From Salinadaptatus halalkaliphilus (GTDB taxonomy: Archaea; Halobacteriota; Halobacteria; Halobacteriales; Natrialbaceae), in assembly GCF_006543045.1 (NCBI RefSeq), contig NZ_RBZW01000022.1:90186-154185 (forward strand): a stretch of DNA of 64,000 nt, given 5' to 3'. Positions within the stretch are counted from its first letter, which is position 1. The number at the start of each line of letters is the position of its first letter. The notes beneath the pieces are model-generated. The model ran no database searches. It had not been told where the DNA came from and saw only the letters and a list, made by a program, of their open reading frames with translations. A program made the position numbers and the translations under genes. Positions 8,545-16,161 of the stretch are shown piece after piece.

Positions 8545-9225
8545 TTATGTCGAGGCGTGTGGCGCAAGCTGTTCCTCGAGCGATTCGTCGTCCAGGCCGG
8601 GAACGTCGTCGACGAAGCGCTTGATGATCGCTTCTTCGGCGCGATGTAGCGTCTCGCTGCAGGTCGATTTCGCGATATCGAGGTGGGTCGCGAGGTCGGT
8701 CAACGAGCACCGACGTGGCGTATCGTAGTATCCCTCCTCGACCGCGGCGACGACGACCTCGAGCTGGCGGTCGGACAGCAGTTGACTCTCGTGAAGCCGC
8801 TCGCGAACGTGGTCGATCCGGTACTGGAGTCCGAACTGTTCGAGCTGGTCGGCCAGTTCGGCGAGCCGTTCTCTCGAGCCAGTCACGTCGATCGTCGCCT
8901 CCCCGTCGCTGATCTCGACCGGCAGTTCGATCGGCATGCCCGACTCCTGGGAGGAAAAGAGCAACAACGGCGCCGTCGTCTCGAAGTGGACCGTCGCCTC
9001 GCTGTCGCTCCACTGGGCGAGTGTCAGTTCAGTGATCTGTGGATGGTCGTTCATATCGTCGATCACGTCCGGAACGGCCGGTCCGGTGATTCGGACCAGG
9101 GCGAATCCGGTGCTCGATCCGGGAACGCCTGCCAGAACGCGAAAGATTGCGTCCGGATAGTCCGTCGACAGTTGCTGGATCCAGACCTGCTCCGGCATAG
9201 TGATCGTCAGTGTTGCCTGTGCCAT
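8545..9225 (-). CDS. Bat-type HTH-10 transcriptional regulator
   Basis: A 226-aa cytosolic DNA-binding protein of the bacterio-opsin-activator (HTH_10) family, the group that includes NarO and DmsR. The N-terminal two thirds form a ligand or dimer domain (beta-rich, residues 1-150). The HTH is seen as LSDRQLEVVVAAVEEGYYDTPR followed by LTDLATHLDIAKSTCSETLHRAEE. Only one or two cysteines are present and no cysteine cluster is seen in the N-terminal half, unlike the Cys-rich N-terminus known for NarO. It is flanked by copies of the CGAA-N4-TTCG motif on both sides and lies beside nirK and the Fe-S/NrfD operon, so it is the best local candidate for their regulator. The start at 9225 is followed by the conserved beta-strand; the frame to 9372 runs through the motif region. 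Confidence 0.88.
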   Translation of the reverse strand: MAQATLTITMPEQVWIQQLSTDYPDAIFRVLAGVPGSSTGFALVRITGPAVPDVIDDMNDHPQITELTLAQWSDSEATVHFETTAPLLLFSSQESGMPIELPVEISDGEATIDVTGSRERLAELADQLEQFGLQYRIDHVRERLHESQLLSDRQLEVVVAAVEEGYYDTPRRCSLTDLATHLDIAKSTCSETLHRAEEAIIKRFVDDVPGLDDESLEEQLAPHAST

Positions 9226-9263
9226 AGAAATTCCTTCGTATCCACCCCTACTCCGTCTAGGGA

Positions 9264-9275
9264 CGAATATGTACG
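9264..9275. promoter_or_regulatory. Imperfect CGAA-N4-TTCG operator before the regulator gene
   Basis: CGAATATGTACG differs by one base from the consensus and shares the TATG spacer and flanks with the copy at 8526-8537. It lies 39 bases upstream of the regulator start, a position suited to autoregulation. Confidence 0.45.
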
Positions 9276-9309
9276 GCTGTATTCTTACGAACTGGGAATC
9301 GCGAGCGGG

Positions 9310-9321
9310 CGAACACGTTCG
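9310..9321. promoter_or_regulatory. Perfect CGAA-N4-TTCG operator before the DUF2249 genes
   Basis: CGAACACGTTCG is a perfect palindrome 40 bases upstream of the first DUF2249 start (9361). It lies in the divergent region between the regulator and the DUF2249 genes, so together with 9264-9275 it could control both directions. Confidence 0.65.
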
Positions 9322-9360
9322 AACGAACAGCCAACTCCCCACGGCCCAATACCTCGAGTG

Positions 9361-9588
9361 ATGACAGCACATTCAGCAGACCGGACAGTCGACATCCGCG
9401 ACATCGATGGCCCCCCGTTCGAGGATATCACGACCGCGCTCGATAGCCTCGAGCGCGACAACGAACTCCTGGTTGTCGTTCCGTTCGAACCAGTCCCACT
9501 CTACGATGTCCTCGAGACGCGCGGGTTCGCCTACGAGAGCGATCAACAATCGGCGGATCTGTGGCACGTCCGTATAGAACGGGCGTAG
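9361..9588 (+). CDS. DUF2249 domain protein 1
   Basis: A 75-aa single-domain protein of the DUF2249 family, a small alpha/beta fold related to TusA-like domains and often found next to denitrification genes. Visible core: VDIRDIDGPP, then a helix, then LLVVVPFEPVPLYDVLETRGF. The usual NDHDPKPL motif is changed to VPFEPVPL. Biochemical function is not established for the family. It is first in a run of three related genes on the plus strand, downstream of a CGAA-N4-TTCG operator. Start chosen at the ATG that precedes the conserved first strand; upstream sequence in this frame overlaps the regulator gene. Confidence 0.85.
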   Translation: MTAHSADRTVDIRDIDGPPFEDITTALDSLERDNELLVVVPFEPVPLYDVLETRGFAYESDQQSADLWHVRIERA

Positions 9589-9641
9589 GGGAAGATGTTC
9601 GCGACAACACGGACAGCGAGTACGCACCGATATCAAACCGC

Positions 9642-9875
9642 ATGACACGACTCGATGTCAGGGATATACCGCCGGTGAACCGCCATCCGACCATCCACGA
9701 CGCGTTCGACGATCTCGAGCCGGGTGAGACGTTGACGATCGTCAATGACCACGAGCCAAAGCCACTGTTCTACGAGTTCCAGGCCGAAGTGCCGGCGTTC
9801 GACGACGACGGCTACGAGGTCGAACGCGTCGAACCCGAGAAATTCGTCGCACGATTCCCCAAACGAGCGCCGTAG
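9642..9875 (+). CDS. DUF2249 domain protein 2
   Basis: A 77-aa DUF2249 protein and the most canonical of the three: RLDVRDIPPVNRHPTI, then LTIVNDHEPKPLFYEF, which keeps the Asp-His and Pro-Lys-Pro of the family motif, and a closing strand VEPEKFVARF. It lies 53 bases after the first copy. A weak operator-like GGAAGATGTTCG (9590-9601) sits in that gap. Together with its neighbours it probably forms an operon co-regulated with nirK. Confidence 0.85.
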   Translation: MTRLDVRDIPPVNRHPTIHDAFDDLEPGETLTIVNDHEPKPLFYEFQAEVPAFDDDGYEVERVEPEKFVARFPKRAP

Positions 9876-9947
9876 TCACCACCAACCGTCGACCACCGAC
9901 ACTAATCACGTTTCACCGACCGCCGATACCGACCCCCCACCGCAGCA

Positions 9948-10217
9948 ATGTCCACTGTAACCTCCGTCGCCGACCGAACCGACGCACCGCAAGACCGGCC
10001 CCGCGAAACGCTGGATGTCCGATCGCTGGGTCCACCAACACCGCTCAAACGGACGCTCGAGCTACTGACCGAGGTTCCCGACGAGACGGTCCTCGTCCAG
10101 CGCAACGACCGAGTCCCGCAGTTTCTCTTCCCGAAACTCGAGGATCGAGGCTACGCGTACGAGACCGTCGAACTCGAGGCGGAGGTCGTGACCGTCATCT
10201 GGGATCCCGCCGTCTAA
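9948..10217 (+). CDS. DUF2249 domain protein 3
   Basis: An 89-aa DUF2249 protein with a 20-residue disordered N-terminal leader, then LDVRSLGPPTPLKRTLELL and VLVQRNDRVPQFLFPKLEDRGY. The family motif is altered (RNDRVPQF for NDHDPKPL). It is third in the tandem set and converges with the hydrolase gene, whose 3' end is 43 bases away. The three copies are clearly different from each other, so they are old duplicates or functionally distinct subunits. Confidence 0.83.
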   Translation: MSTVTSVADRTDAPQDRPRETLDVRSLGPPTPLKRTLELLTEVPDETVLVQRNDRVPQFLFPKLEDRGYAYETVELEAEVVTVIWDPAV

Positions 10218-10259
10218 CCGAAACACGGCGTGGGTGTCCCGCCTCGGGTGGGCAAGTCT

Positions 10260-11153
10260 CTATTTGTGGAGGTGCTCGAGCAAGAGCGATGTCGTTCGCG
10301 CCGGCCGTTCGCGGGGAACCCAGTGACTCGTTTCGGGAAGCAACTCGAGGCGAGCGTCCGCACAGAAGTCGTAACTGTCGACGGCCAACGCCGGGACGAG
10401 CGCCGAATCGTCTTCACCCCAGATAACGAGCGTCGGTGGGGCTACCCTGTCGCGCGATAGGTCGGGTGGATAGCGGGCGCTCGCTCGATACCAGTTGCAC
10501 ATGCCCGTCAGTGCGCCGTCCTGACTCCAGGTCCGACGGTAGTGGGCGACAGCCGTGTCGGTGTAGGTTCCCGGGGCGGACGTAGACCGAAGGGTGCGCT
10601 CGAGCACCCGATAGTCGTCGTGTCGACAAACTCGCTCGGGGAGCCAGGGGAGCTGGAATACATACGCGTACCAGCTCCGGCGAATCTGCTCGGGGTTCGA
10701 GAGCAGCTGCCGTCGAAATGCGGTCGGGTGCGGGGCGTTGACGACCGCGAGTCGATCGACGACCGCGGGATACTCGAGCGCGAGATACCAGCCGATCATC
10801 CCACCCCAGTCGTGGCCGACGACGTGGGCGCTCTCACGACCCTCGGACCGAATCAGCGAGATGATATCTCGAGCGAGTTCCGACTGTCGATAGGCTCGAA
10901 CCGACTGCGGTTTGTCGCTCAGATTGTAGCCACGCTGGTCGGGGACGAGAACCCGATAGCCGGCGTCGACGAACGGCTCGAGTTGGTCCCGCCACGTGTA
11001 CCACCATTCCGGAAACCCGTGTAAGAAGACAACGAGAGGATCGGTCTCCTCGCCGGCGACGACCGCATGGAGGTCGACGCCGTGTCCCTCGCGGTCGGTT
11101 CTCGACCCAACGTCCGTCGGAAGCGCGTCACTCGTGGCCGTCGTCGGTTCCAT
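10260..11153 (-). CDS. Alpha/beta hydrolase, epoxide hydrolase/dehalogenase type
   Basis: A 297-aa soluble hydrolase. The oxyanion motif HGFPEWWYTW, the nucleophile elbow GHDWGGMIG with Asp as nucleophile, an acid residue in IWGEDDSAL and the catalytic His in TSHWVPRE are all visible. An Asp nucleophile points to epoxide hydrolases or haloalkane dehalogenases rather than Ser esterases; the substrate is unknown. Its promoter may share the region with nirK: on its own strand a strong TATATAAA lies near 11220-11229, with the CGAA-N4-TTCG motif (11236-11247) directly upstream, so it may belong to the same regulon. Confidence 0.88.
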   Translation of the reverse strand: MEPTTATSDALPTDVGSRTDREGHGVDLHAVVAGEETDPLVVFLHGFPEWWYTWRDQLEPFVDAGYRVLVPDQRGYNLSDKPQSVRAYRQSELARDIISLIRSEGRESAHVVGHDWGGMIGWYLALEYPAVVDRLAVVNAPHPTAFRRQLLSNPEQIRRSWYAYVFQLPWLPERVCRHDDYRVLERTLRSTSAPGTYTDTAVAHYRRTWSQDGALTGMCNWYRASARYPPDLSRDRVAPPTLVIWGEDDSALVPALAVDSYDFCADARLELLPETSHWVPRERPARTTSLLLEHLHK

Positions 11154-11235
11154 ACTCGAATGGCTTTGCGTAACCCCTTGAAGGTGAGCCGTGCCGATCG
11201 ACGGTGCAAACGTCGTGGCTTTATATACCTCAGGC

Positions 11236-11247
11236 CGAACCGATTCG
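11236..11247. promoter_or_regulatory. Perfect CGAA-N4-TTCG operator between hydrolase and nirK
   Basis: CGAACCGATTCG lies in the divergent promoter region. For nirK it is about 40 bases upstream of a TATA-like ACATATAG (near 11286-11293). For the hydrolase on the minus strand it is directly upstream of TATATAAA. Either or both genes could be controlled. Confidence 0.65.
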
Positions 11248-11324
11248 CCGCTTTTCTCTCTCGAAAGGAATCATCGATTGGCTGAACATATAGACACCCA
11301 TACGTCGAACTGAGGAGAAGACCA

Positions 11325-12416
11325 ATGACCGTCACAACAATCAATCGACGAACGTTCATGCAAGGTGTTGGAGCGACCGGCGCGGTGGCAGTTGCCGGCT
11401 GCCTCGAGAGTTCGGCGTCGGGGACCGACGACGAACCGCAGGCGACCGACGACGACGAGGGGCTTCCCCCGGCCGAAGCGGTCGACGTCGAGACGGTTGC
11501 GGCCGATCCGACGGATATTCCGCCCCCGGTCGACTGGGACGAGCCGCGAACGCACGAGATCACGATGGAGACCATCGAGGTCACCGCCGAGATCGAACCC
11601 GGCGTCACCATCCGGTACATGACCTACGACGGGCAGATCCCGGGCCCGATGGTCCGGGTTCGCGAAGGTGACACGATCGACCTGACCTTCGAGGTGCCCG
11701 ACGACCACAACCGCGACGTCCACAACGTGGACTTCCACGCGGTCTACGGCCCGGGCGGCGGCGCGGAGGCGACGACGATCGCACCCGGCGACGAGCCGGC
11801 GCGACTTCGCTTCCAGACGCGATATCCCGGCATCCACATCTACCACTGTGCGGTCCCGGCGATGGACCAGCACATCAGCCTGGGGATGTTCGGCGCGATC
11901 CTCGTCGAACCGAAGGAGGGGCTCCCCGAAGTCGATCGGGAGTTCTACTTCGGTCAGCACGAACTGTACACCGACGGCGAGACGGGCGAAGACGGCCACC
12001 ACCGCTTCGACTTCGACGCCTCGGCCGACGAGGATCCGACCTACGTCCTCCTGAACGGCGAGGCCTACGCCTTCACCGACGACGGCCAGCACGGCCCGGT
12101 CCACGCCGAAGTCGGCGAGACGGTTCGGGTGTACTTCGCCAACGGCGGTCCGAACCTCACGAGCGCGTTCCATCCGATCGGCAACGTCTGGTCGAGGCTC
12201 TACCGGGACGGCGACTTACTCTCGGACCCCGGCCAGAACGTCGAGACGGCGCCGATCGCCCCCGGGACGGTCGTGGCCGGCGAAATGGAACTGCCCGTGC
12301 CCGGCCCGATCAAACTCGTCGACCACGCGCTCTCGCGAGTGCTCCACAAGGGCATGATGGGGGTGATCGATGTCGAAGGCGAACCGAACCCCGATGTCTA
12401 CGACGACGATCCGTAG
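11325..12416 (+). CDS. nirK: Copper-containing nitrite reductase, TAT lipoprotein
   Basis: Reduces nitrite to nitric oxide outside the membrane. The 363-aa product has two cupredoxin domains. Type 1 copper ligands are H133, C175, H183 and M188; type 2 ligands are H138, H174 and H283; the catalytic Asp is D136 in HNVDFH. A twin-arginine signal (NRRTFMQG) and a lipobox AGC with C26 mean export folded and lipid anchoring. A GGAG ribosome site lies 8 bases before the ATG. The CGAA-N4-TTCG operator upstream, the DUF2249 genes and the Bat-type regulator next door mark it as part of a denitrification locus. No nitric oxide reductase or halocyanin gene is in the window. Confidence 0.96.
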   Translation: MTVTTINRRTFMQGVGATGAVAVAGCLESSASGTDDEPQATDDDEGLPPAEAVDVETVAADPTDIPPPVDWDEPRTHEITMETIEVTAEIEPGVTIRYMTYDGQIPGPMVRVREGDTIDLTFEVPDDHNRDVHNVDFHAVYGPGGGAEATTIAPGDEPARLRFQTRYPGIHIYHCAVPAMDQHISLGMFGAILVEPKEGLPEVDREFYFGQHELYTDGETGEDGHHRFDFDASADEDPTYVLLNGEAYAFTDDGQHGPVHAEVGETVRVYFANGGPNLTSAFHPIGNVWSRLYRDGDLLSDPGQNVETAPIAPGTVVAGEMELPVPGPIKLVDHALSRVLHKGMMGVIDVEGEPNPDVYDDDP

Positions 12417-12444
12417 CCGCGCTCGAATCGATCGTCCGCGTCGC

Positions 12445-12450
12445 TTTTTT
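12445..12450 (+). terminator. Oligo-T terminator after nirK
   Basis: Six T residues follow a GC-rich stretch 29 bases after the nirK stop, the usual form of archaeal terminators. The next gene has its own TATA element (near 12480-12487). Confidence 0.4.
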
Positions 12451-12511
12451 CGTTACGCCGCACTCGAGTCGGGACCGAAAATATTTATCACGGCCGACAC
12501 GACGGCGAGGT

Positions 12512-13153
12512 ATGTCCCCGACCCGACGACAGTTACTCCGGACGACTCTCCCCGTCGCGGCCGGACTGGCCGGCTGCACGGACGCGAGCCCGCCACCGGA
12601 CGACGCGAGTACGCCGTCGAACGGCGGGTCGGGCGGCGGGTCGCGTGGCACTGAACACGATCCGGCCGTCCACCAGCCGCGTAATCCCGAGGGGGAACCG
12701 GTGCTGCTCTCGGCCCGCGACGATGCCGATGGCTCGAGGGGTCGCCTTCGTCGGTCGCTCGTAACCAGCCAGTCCGAGGCCGACGGTCTCGGCTTCGGCG
12801 CCGGCGTTCCAGACGATCACGTCGAGTCGACACGCGAGTTCTTCGCCGAGACGGACTTCGACGCGGAGACGATCTACGTGGCCCACGTCGGCGTCGAATC
12901 CTGTATGCAGTATCGAATTCAGGCCGTCTCCTGGGACGGAAATAGCGTCGGCTACGACTACTGTCGCGAACTTCGACCGCCCGACGACGACTGTGTCGCG
13001 GACAGGCGAGAACAGATCGGACTCTGCATCCGATTGCCCGAACCGATCTCGATGGCGTTTCGAGGCGGCGGCTCGAGCGGCCGAACCCCGTGTCGGGATT
13101 CGGAGACGGCGTACGAGACGATCGAGCCGAACGCATCGGAGGCCGGCGGATGA
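12512..13153 (+). CDS. TAT lipoprotein of unknown function (pair A, first gene)
   Basis: A 213-aa exported lipoprotein. The signal is MSPTRRQLLRTTLPVAAGLAGC with twin arginine and lipobox LAGC, followed by a Ser/Gly/Pro-rich linker and a domain from about residue 55. Conserved cysteines appear in ESCMQYRIQ, YDYCREL, DDDCVADRRE and TPCRDS. The same arrangement (DDCYRRQLLRVQ, EAACVADRR) occurs in the gene at 36828, so the two are paralogues. A TATA-like AATATTTAT ends about 25 bases before the ATG, indicating a leaderless transcript. Its TGA overlaps the ATG of the next gene (ATGA), as in the second pair. Function unknown. Confidence 0.85.
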   Translation: MSPTRRQLLRTTLPVAAGLAGCTDASPPPDDASTPSNGGSGGGSRGTEHDPAVHQPRNPEGEPVLLSARDDADGSRGRLRRSLVTSQSEADGLGFGAGVPDDHVESTREFFAETDFDAETIYVAHVGVESCMQYRIQAVSWDGNSVGYDYCRELRPPDDDCVADRREQIGLCIRLPEPISMAFRGGGSSGRTPCRDSETAYETIEPNASEAGG

Positions 13154-14091
13154 GGCGACCGCCCTCCAGACGACGGGCGCTGACGACGATCGGGAGCGCC
13201 GTCGGAACCCTCGCGCTGGCCGGCTGTCTCGACCGCGGCCGGGGCTCTTACTGGGACGACCCGCCGTCGTTCGACGACAGCGGCCTCGAGTCGGTGACGG
13301 ACCGATCGGTGCCCGACCGACCGGCCGTGATCCCCGTCGACATCGCCGACGAGCAACTCGAGGCAGTTGCCGACCGTGTCGAGAGCCACCTCGAGCCGAT
13401 TCCGGAACCACTGACGGACGACATCGTTCCGAACGGCGCGATCCGCGAGGCGATCACCTCCGCGAACGCTACGTCGGCAGCCTCGAGCAGTCCCGACCGA
13501 TCGAGGACGATCTCACGGCGGCCCTCGAGGCCCTCGAGTCGACGGTCCACGAGCGATTTCGTGAATTTTACGGCGAGAGCGTCGACTACCCGCACCGGTC
13601 GCCGTCGACGGCGGATCTCCTCTCACGGGACCCGCCCCGAGACGAACCCAGCGCTCGACTCCTCTCGAGCGAACTGTACGACCACTTCGACGAGATTCGA
13701 TTCGAACCACTCGCCTGGCCGGACACAACCGTCTCGCACCCGGCACACACCCTCCGGTCGACGTACTGGGCAGTGGCGGGACTCGACGCTATAGCGGCGA
13801 TCAGCGACCGTATCGACGACGGTGACGATATGTTTCCGGCCGACGGCGATGCCCTGGGCGAAAACCGAGCGAGTGCTATCGATGCCATCGAGGATCTCGC
13901 CGCCGCGGCGTCGCCCCTCGAGCGCTGGAGCGCCTCCCGACTCGTCGCTCGGTTCGACGATCCGGACACGACCGTCGGGTCCGACGCCGACCCCGACCGA
14001 CGCGCGATTGCCGAGGCCATACGTCTGGATCGAAGCACTCGCTCGCGCAGCGTCAGACGCGGTCACAGTCGTCGACGACGCCCTTCCGTAG
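13150..14091 (+). pseudogene. Frameshifted TAT lipoprotein (pair A, second gene)
   Basis: The frame opens with MRRPPSRRRALTTIGSAVGT and lipobox LAGC and is related to the intact gene at 37577 (DDIVPNGAIREAI here, ADIPNGVVREEI there). Near 13464 the reading frame must shift to continue: adding one G to GCGAACGC restores GSLEQSRPIEDDLTAALEAL. A second shift near 14018 returns to the first frame and ends in ALARAASDAVTVVDDALP with a TAG at 14089-14091. Two compensating one-base indels mean a recent pseudogene, or less likely sequencing errors. If intact, the product would be about 310 residues, shorter than the 454-aa paralogue. Confidence 0.75.
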
Positions 14092-14119
14092 GTCGATGCT
14101 GGGAAAGTCCGTCCCGGAA

Positions 14120-14248
14120 TCACGTCCAGACGTCGAGACAGTCGCTCGAGCAAAAGTGCAGATCGATCTGTTCACTCGGGTTTCGTTCGACGTATGTCGT
14201 TAGCGTGTACGCGATCTCGCCCTCGGTTGCACAGGTATCGCACTCCAT
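14120..14248 (-). CDS. Tiny zinc-finger protein (42 aa)
   Basis: A 42-residue protein too short for ordinary gene calling. It begins MECDTCATEGEIAYTLTTYV and has C3-x2-C6 near the start and C33-x3-C37 near the end (HFCSSDCLDVW), a typical treble-clef or zinc-ribbon layout. Small CPxCG-like zinc proteins of this size are common in haloarchaea and some are regulatory or stress related. It lies between the pseudogene and tfb, on the tfb strand. Codon use is normal for the genome. Confidence 0.7.
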   Translation of the reverse strand: MECDTCATEGEIAYTLTTYVERNPSEQIDLHFCSSDCLDVWT

Positions 14249-14361
14249 ACTGGCGCCAGCCACGGAATCCCTCTTGAGTATGGACCGATTAGGGACGTGA
14301 CTGGTAGCGTAGTGAGACGTTACGACGAGTTAATTAGTCGTTAGAAGCGCGGTCGGCGATC

Positions 14362-15342
14362 TCAGGCTGGTGCGCCCTCTTCGGCCTCGAGCAGTTCGTG
14401 ATACCGGTTGCGTATCGTCACTTCCGAGATACTCGCGACCTCGCTGACGTCGTTCTGGGTGACCTTCTCGTTGGTCAGCAGTGCGCCGGCGTAGACGGCC
14501 GCAGCGGCGAGGCCGACCGGCGACTTACCGCTGTGGATGCCGGCGTCTTTCGCGGTCTTGAGCAGTTGTCGTGCGCGGCGTTCGGTCTCGTCTGAGAGCT
14601 CGAGATCGCTCGCGAATCGCGGCACGTAGCTCTCGGGATCGGCCGGCTGGACCTCGAGTCCCAGTTCTCGGATGACGTAGCGGTAGGTGCGAGCGATTTC
14701 GTCCTTGCCGACGCGGGAGACGGCCGAAATCTCGTCGAGACTGCGCGGGGTCCCGGCCTGACGGGCCGCGGCGTATAGCGCCGAAGTCGCGACGCCTTCG
14801 ATCGAGCGGCCGGGCAGCAGATCCTCCTCGAGGGCGCGCCGATAGATGACGCTCGCGGTCTCGCGGACGTTCTCCGGGAGGCCGAGCGCACTCGCCATGC
14901 GGTCGATCTCGCCCAGTGCCTGCTTGAGGTTGCGCTCCTTGGAGTCACGCGTGCGAAACCGCTCGTTCCAAGTACGCAGCCGTTGCATCTTCTGGCGCTG
15001 GCGACTCGAGAGGGACTTGCCGTAGGCGTCTTTGTCCTGCCAGCCGATGTTGGTCGAGAGTCCCTGGTCGTGCATCATGTTGGTCGTCGGCGCGCCGACG
15101 CGGGACTTTTCGTCTTTCTCGCTGGCGTCGAAGGCGCGCCACTCGGGGCCGCGATCGATCTCGCCTTCCTCGACGACCAGCCCGCAGTCCTCACAGACGG
15201 TCTCTGCGTGTTCGGCGTCGGAGACGAGGCGACCGTCACACTCGGGACACTGCTCGCGGTCGCCCTCCTGGCGTTCGGCCGACTCCGTCTGGTCGGCCTG
15301 GCGCCGCTCGTCGCTGCGAGTTCGGATCGTGGAATCAGTCAT
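14362..15342 (-). CDS. tfb: Transcription initiation factor IIB
   Basis: Recruits RNA polymerase to TBP-bound promoters. The 326-aa protein has the N-terminal zinc ribbon CPEC...CEDC, the B-finger/linker region (GPEWRAFDASEKDEKSRVG and TNIGWQDKDAYG) and two cyclin repeats, ending with the promoter-reading HTH (SEVASISEVTIRNRYHEL). The ATG at 15342 was chosen over an upstream ATG (15360) because it follows the promoter spacing; a TATA-like TATTTAAG lies on the minus strand near 15407-15414. Haloarchaea carry several TFBs; this one looks like a full, canonical copy. Confidence 0.95.
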   Translation of the reverse strand: MTDSTIRTRSDERRQADQTESAERQEGDREQCPECDGRLVSDAEHAETVCEDCGLVVEEGEIDRGPEWRAFDASEKDEKSRVGAPTTNMMHDQGLSTNIGWQDKDAYGKSLSSRQRQKMQRLRTWNERFRTRDSKERNLKQALGEIDRMASALGLPENVRETASVIYRRALEEDLLPGRSIEGVATSALYAAARQAGTPRSLDEISAVSRVGKDEIARTYRYVIRELGLEVQPADPESYVPRFASDLELSDETERRARQLLKTAKDAGIHSGKSPVGLAAAAVYAGALLTNEKVTQNDVSEVASISEVTIRNRYHELLEAEEGAPA

Positions 15343-15881
15343 TGTATTGAACGAATCCAACCGTCGATCGAAAACGTTCTAGCGGGAACAGTAACGGGCC
15401 TCAAGCACTTAAATACTGCGGTCGTACAGCGGGGTAAAAACCGAGTACGGAGCGGGAGTTGCGCGGATCGGCGGGCCGCTGCATGTCCCAGTCGAACGCT
15501 CTTGGGTAGCGAATTGGTGGTCAGTTCTCAGCGGTAGCTGGAAGTCACAGCGGAATAGGGGGGTAGCGCATTCGCGTGGTCTGACAAAACATGTGCCCAT
15601 TGAAGGCGTTCGTCTCGGAGCGTCGGGCCGCGAATCTGCTGTCACAGATTTGCTAGCACGATCTGGCTCTCGCTCCACCAAGGCGTCTCCACGGACAAGC
15701 TTAGGTCGTCTCTCAAAGCGCTCCAACCTCGCCGTCATGTCTATCGAAAACCAGGAAAGTAGCGCTCAAAACAATCCTCGAAACTGCACGCCGAGTCACC
15801 AACAATCTACGTCACAAGAGCGCAGTCGAATCTAACGGCGACATCGAAACGCTTACTCCCCGGAACCCGATTCGAACACGT
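15343..15881. other. Intergenic region, tfb promoter and no clear gene
   Basis: The 539 bases between divergent tfb and gatC hold the tfb promoter (minus-strand TATTTAAG near 15410). Two open frames, 15593-15835 on plus and 15409-15738 on minus, have compositions unlike haloarchaeal proteins (many Ser, Arg, Pro, Cys and few acidic residues), so I do not call them. I found no tRNA-like fold. Confidence 0.5.
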
Positions 15882-16160
15882 ATGAGCGACGACGCCGTCA
15901 GTCCCGAGGAGGTCCGCCACGTCGCGGAGCTGGCACGCGTCGACCTCGCCGACGACGAGGTCGACCAGTTCGCCCGGCAGTTCGCGGACATTCTCGATTA
16001 CTTCGAGACGTTAGACGAGGTGCCGGAAGTCGACCGCGAGGCCGACCTCGCGAACGTGATGCGACCGGACGAGGTTCGAGACACCCTCGAGCGCGAGGAG
16101 GCACTGCAAAACGCGACCAAAACCGAGGATGGCTACTTCAAGGGCCCGAACGTCTCCTAA
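15882..16160 (+). CDS. gatC: Glu-tRNA(Gln)/Asp-tRNA(Asn) amidotransferase subunit C
   Basis: A 92-aa belt protein that wraps around GatA and GatB in the GatCAB complex. The family core VSPEEVRHVAELARVDLADDEVDQF and the MRPDEVRDTLEREEAL segment are visible, and the C-terminal DGYFKGPNVS is the conserved tail. Its TAA is one base before the gatA ATG, so the two are cotranscribed. gatB is not in the window. Confidence 0.93.
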   Translation: MSDDAVSPEEVRHVAELARVDLADDEVDQFARQFADILDYFETLDEVPEVDREADLANVMRPDEVRDTLEREEALQNATKTEDGYFKGPNVS

Positions 16161-16161
16161 C

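Noticed and set aside
15409..15835. Two overlapping frames (minus 109 aa, plus 80 aa) between tfb and gatC
   Set aside because: Composition rich in Ser, Arg, Pro and Cys, few acidic residues, no recognisable motif and no promoter suited to both.
15858..15880. T-loop-like GATTCGAAC before gatC as a possible tRNA
   Set aside because: No matching T-stem, anticodon arm or acceptor stem could be built around it.
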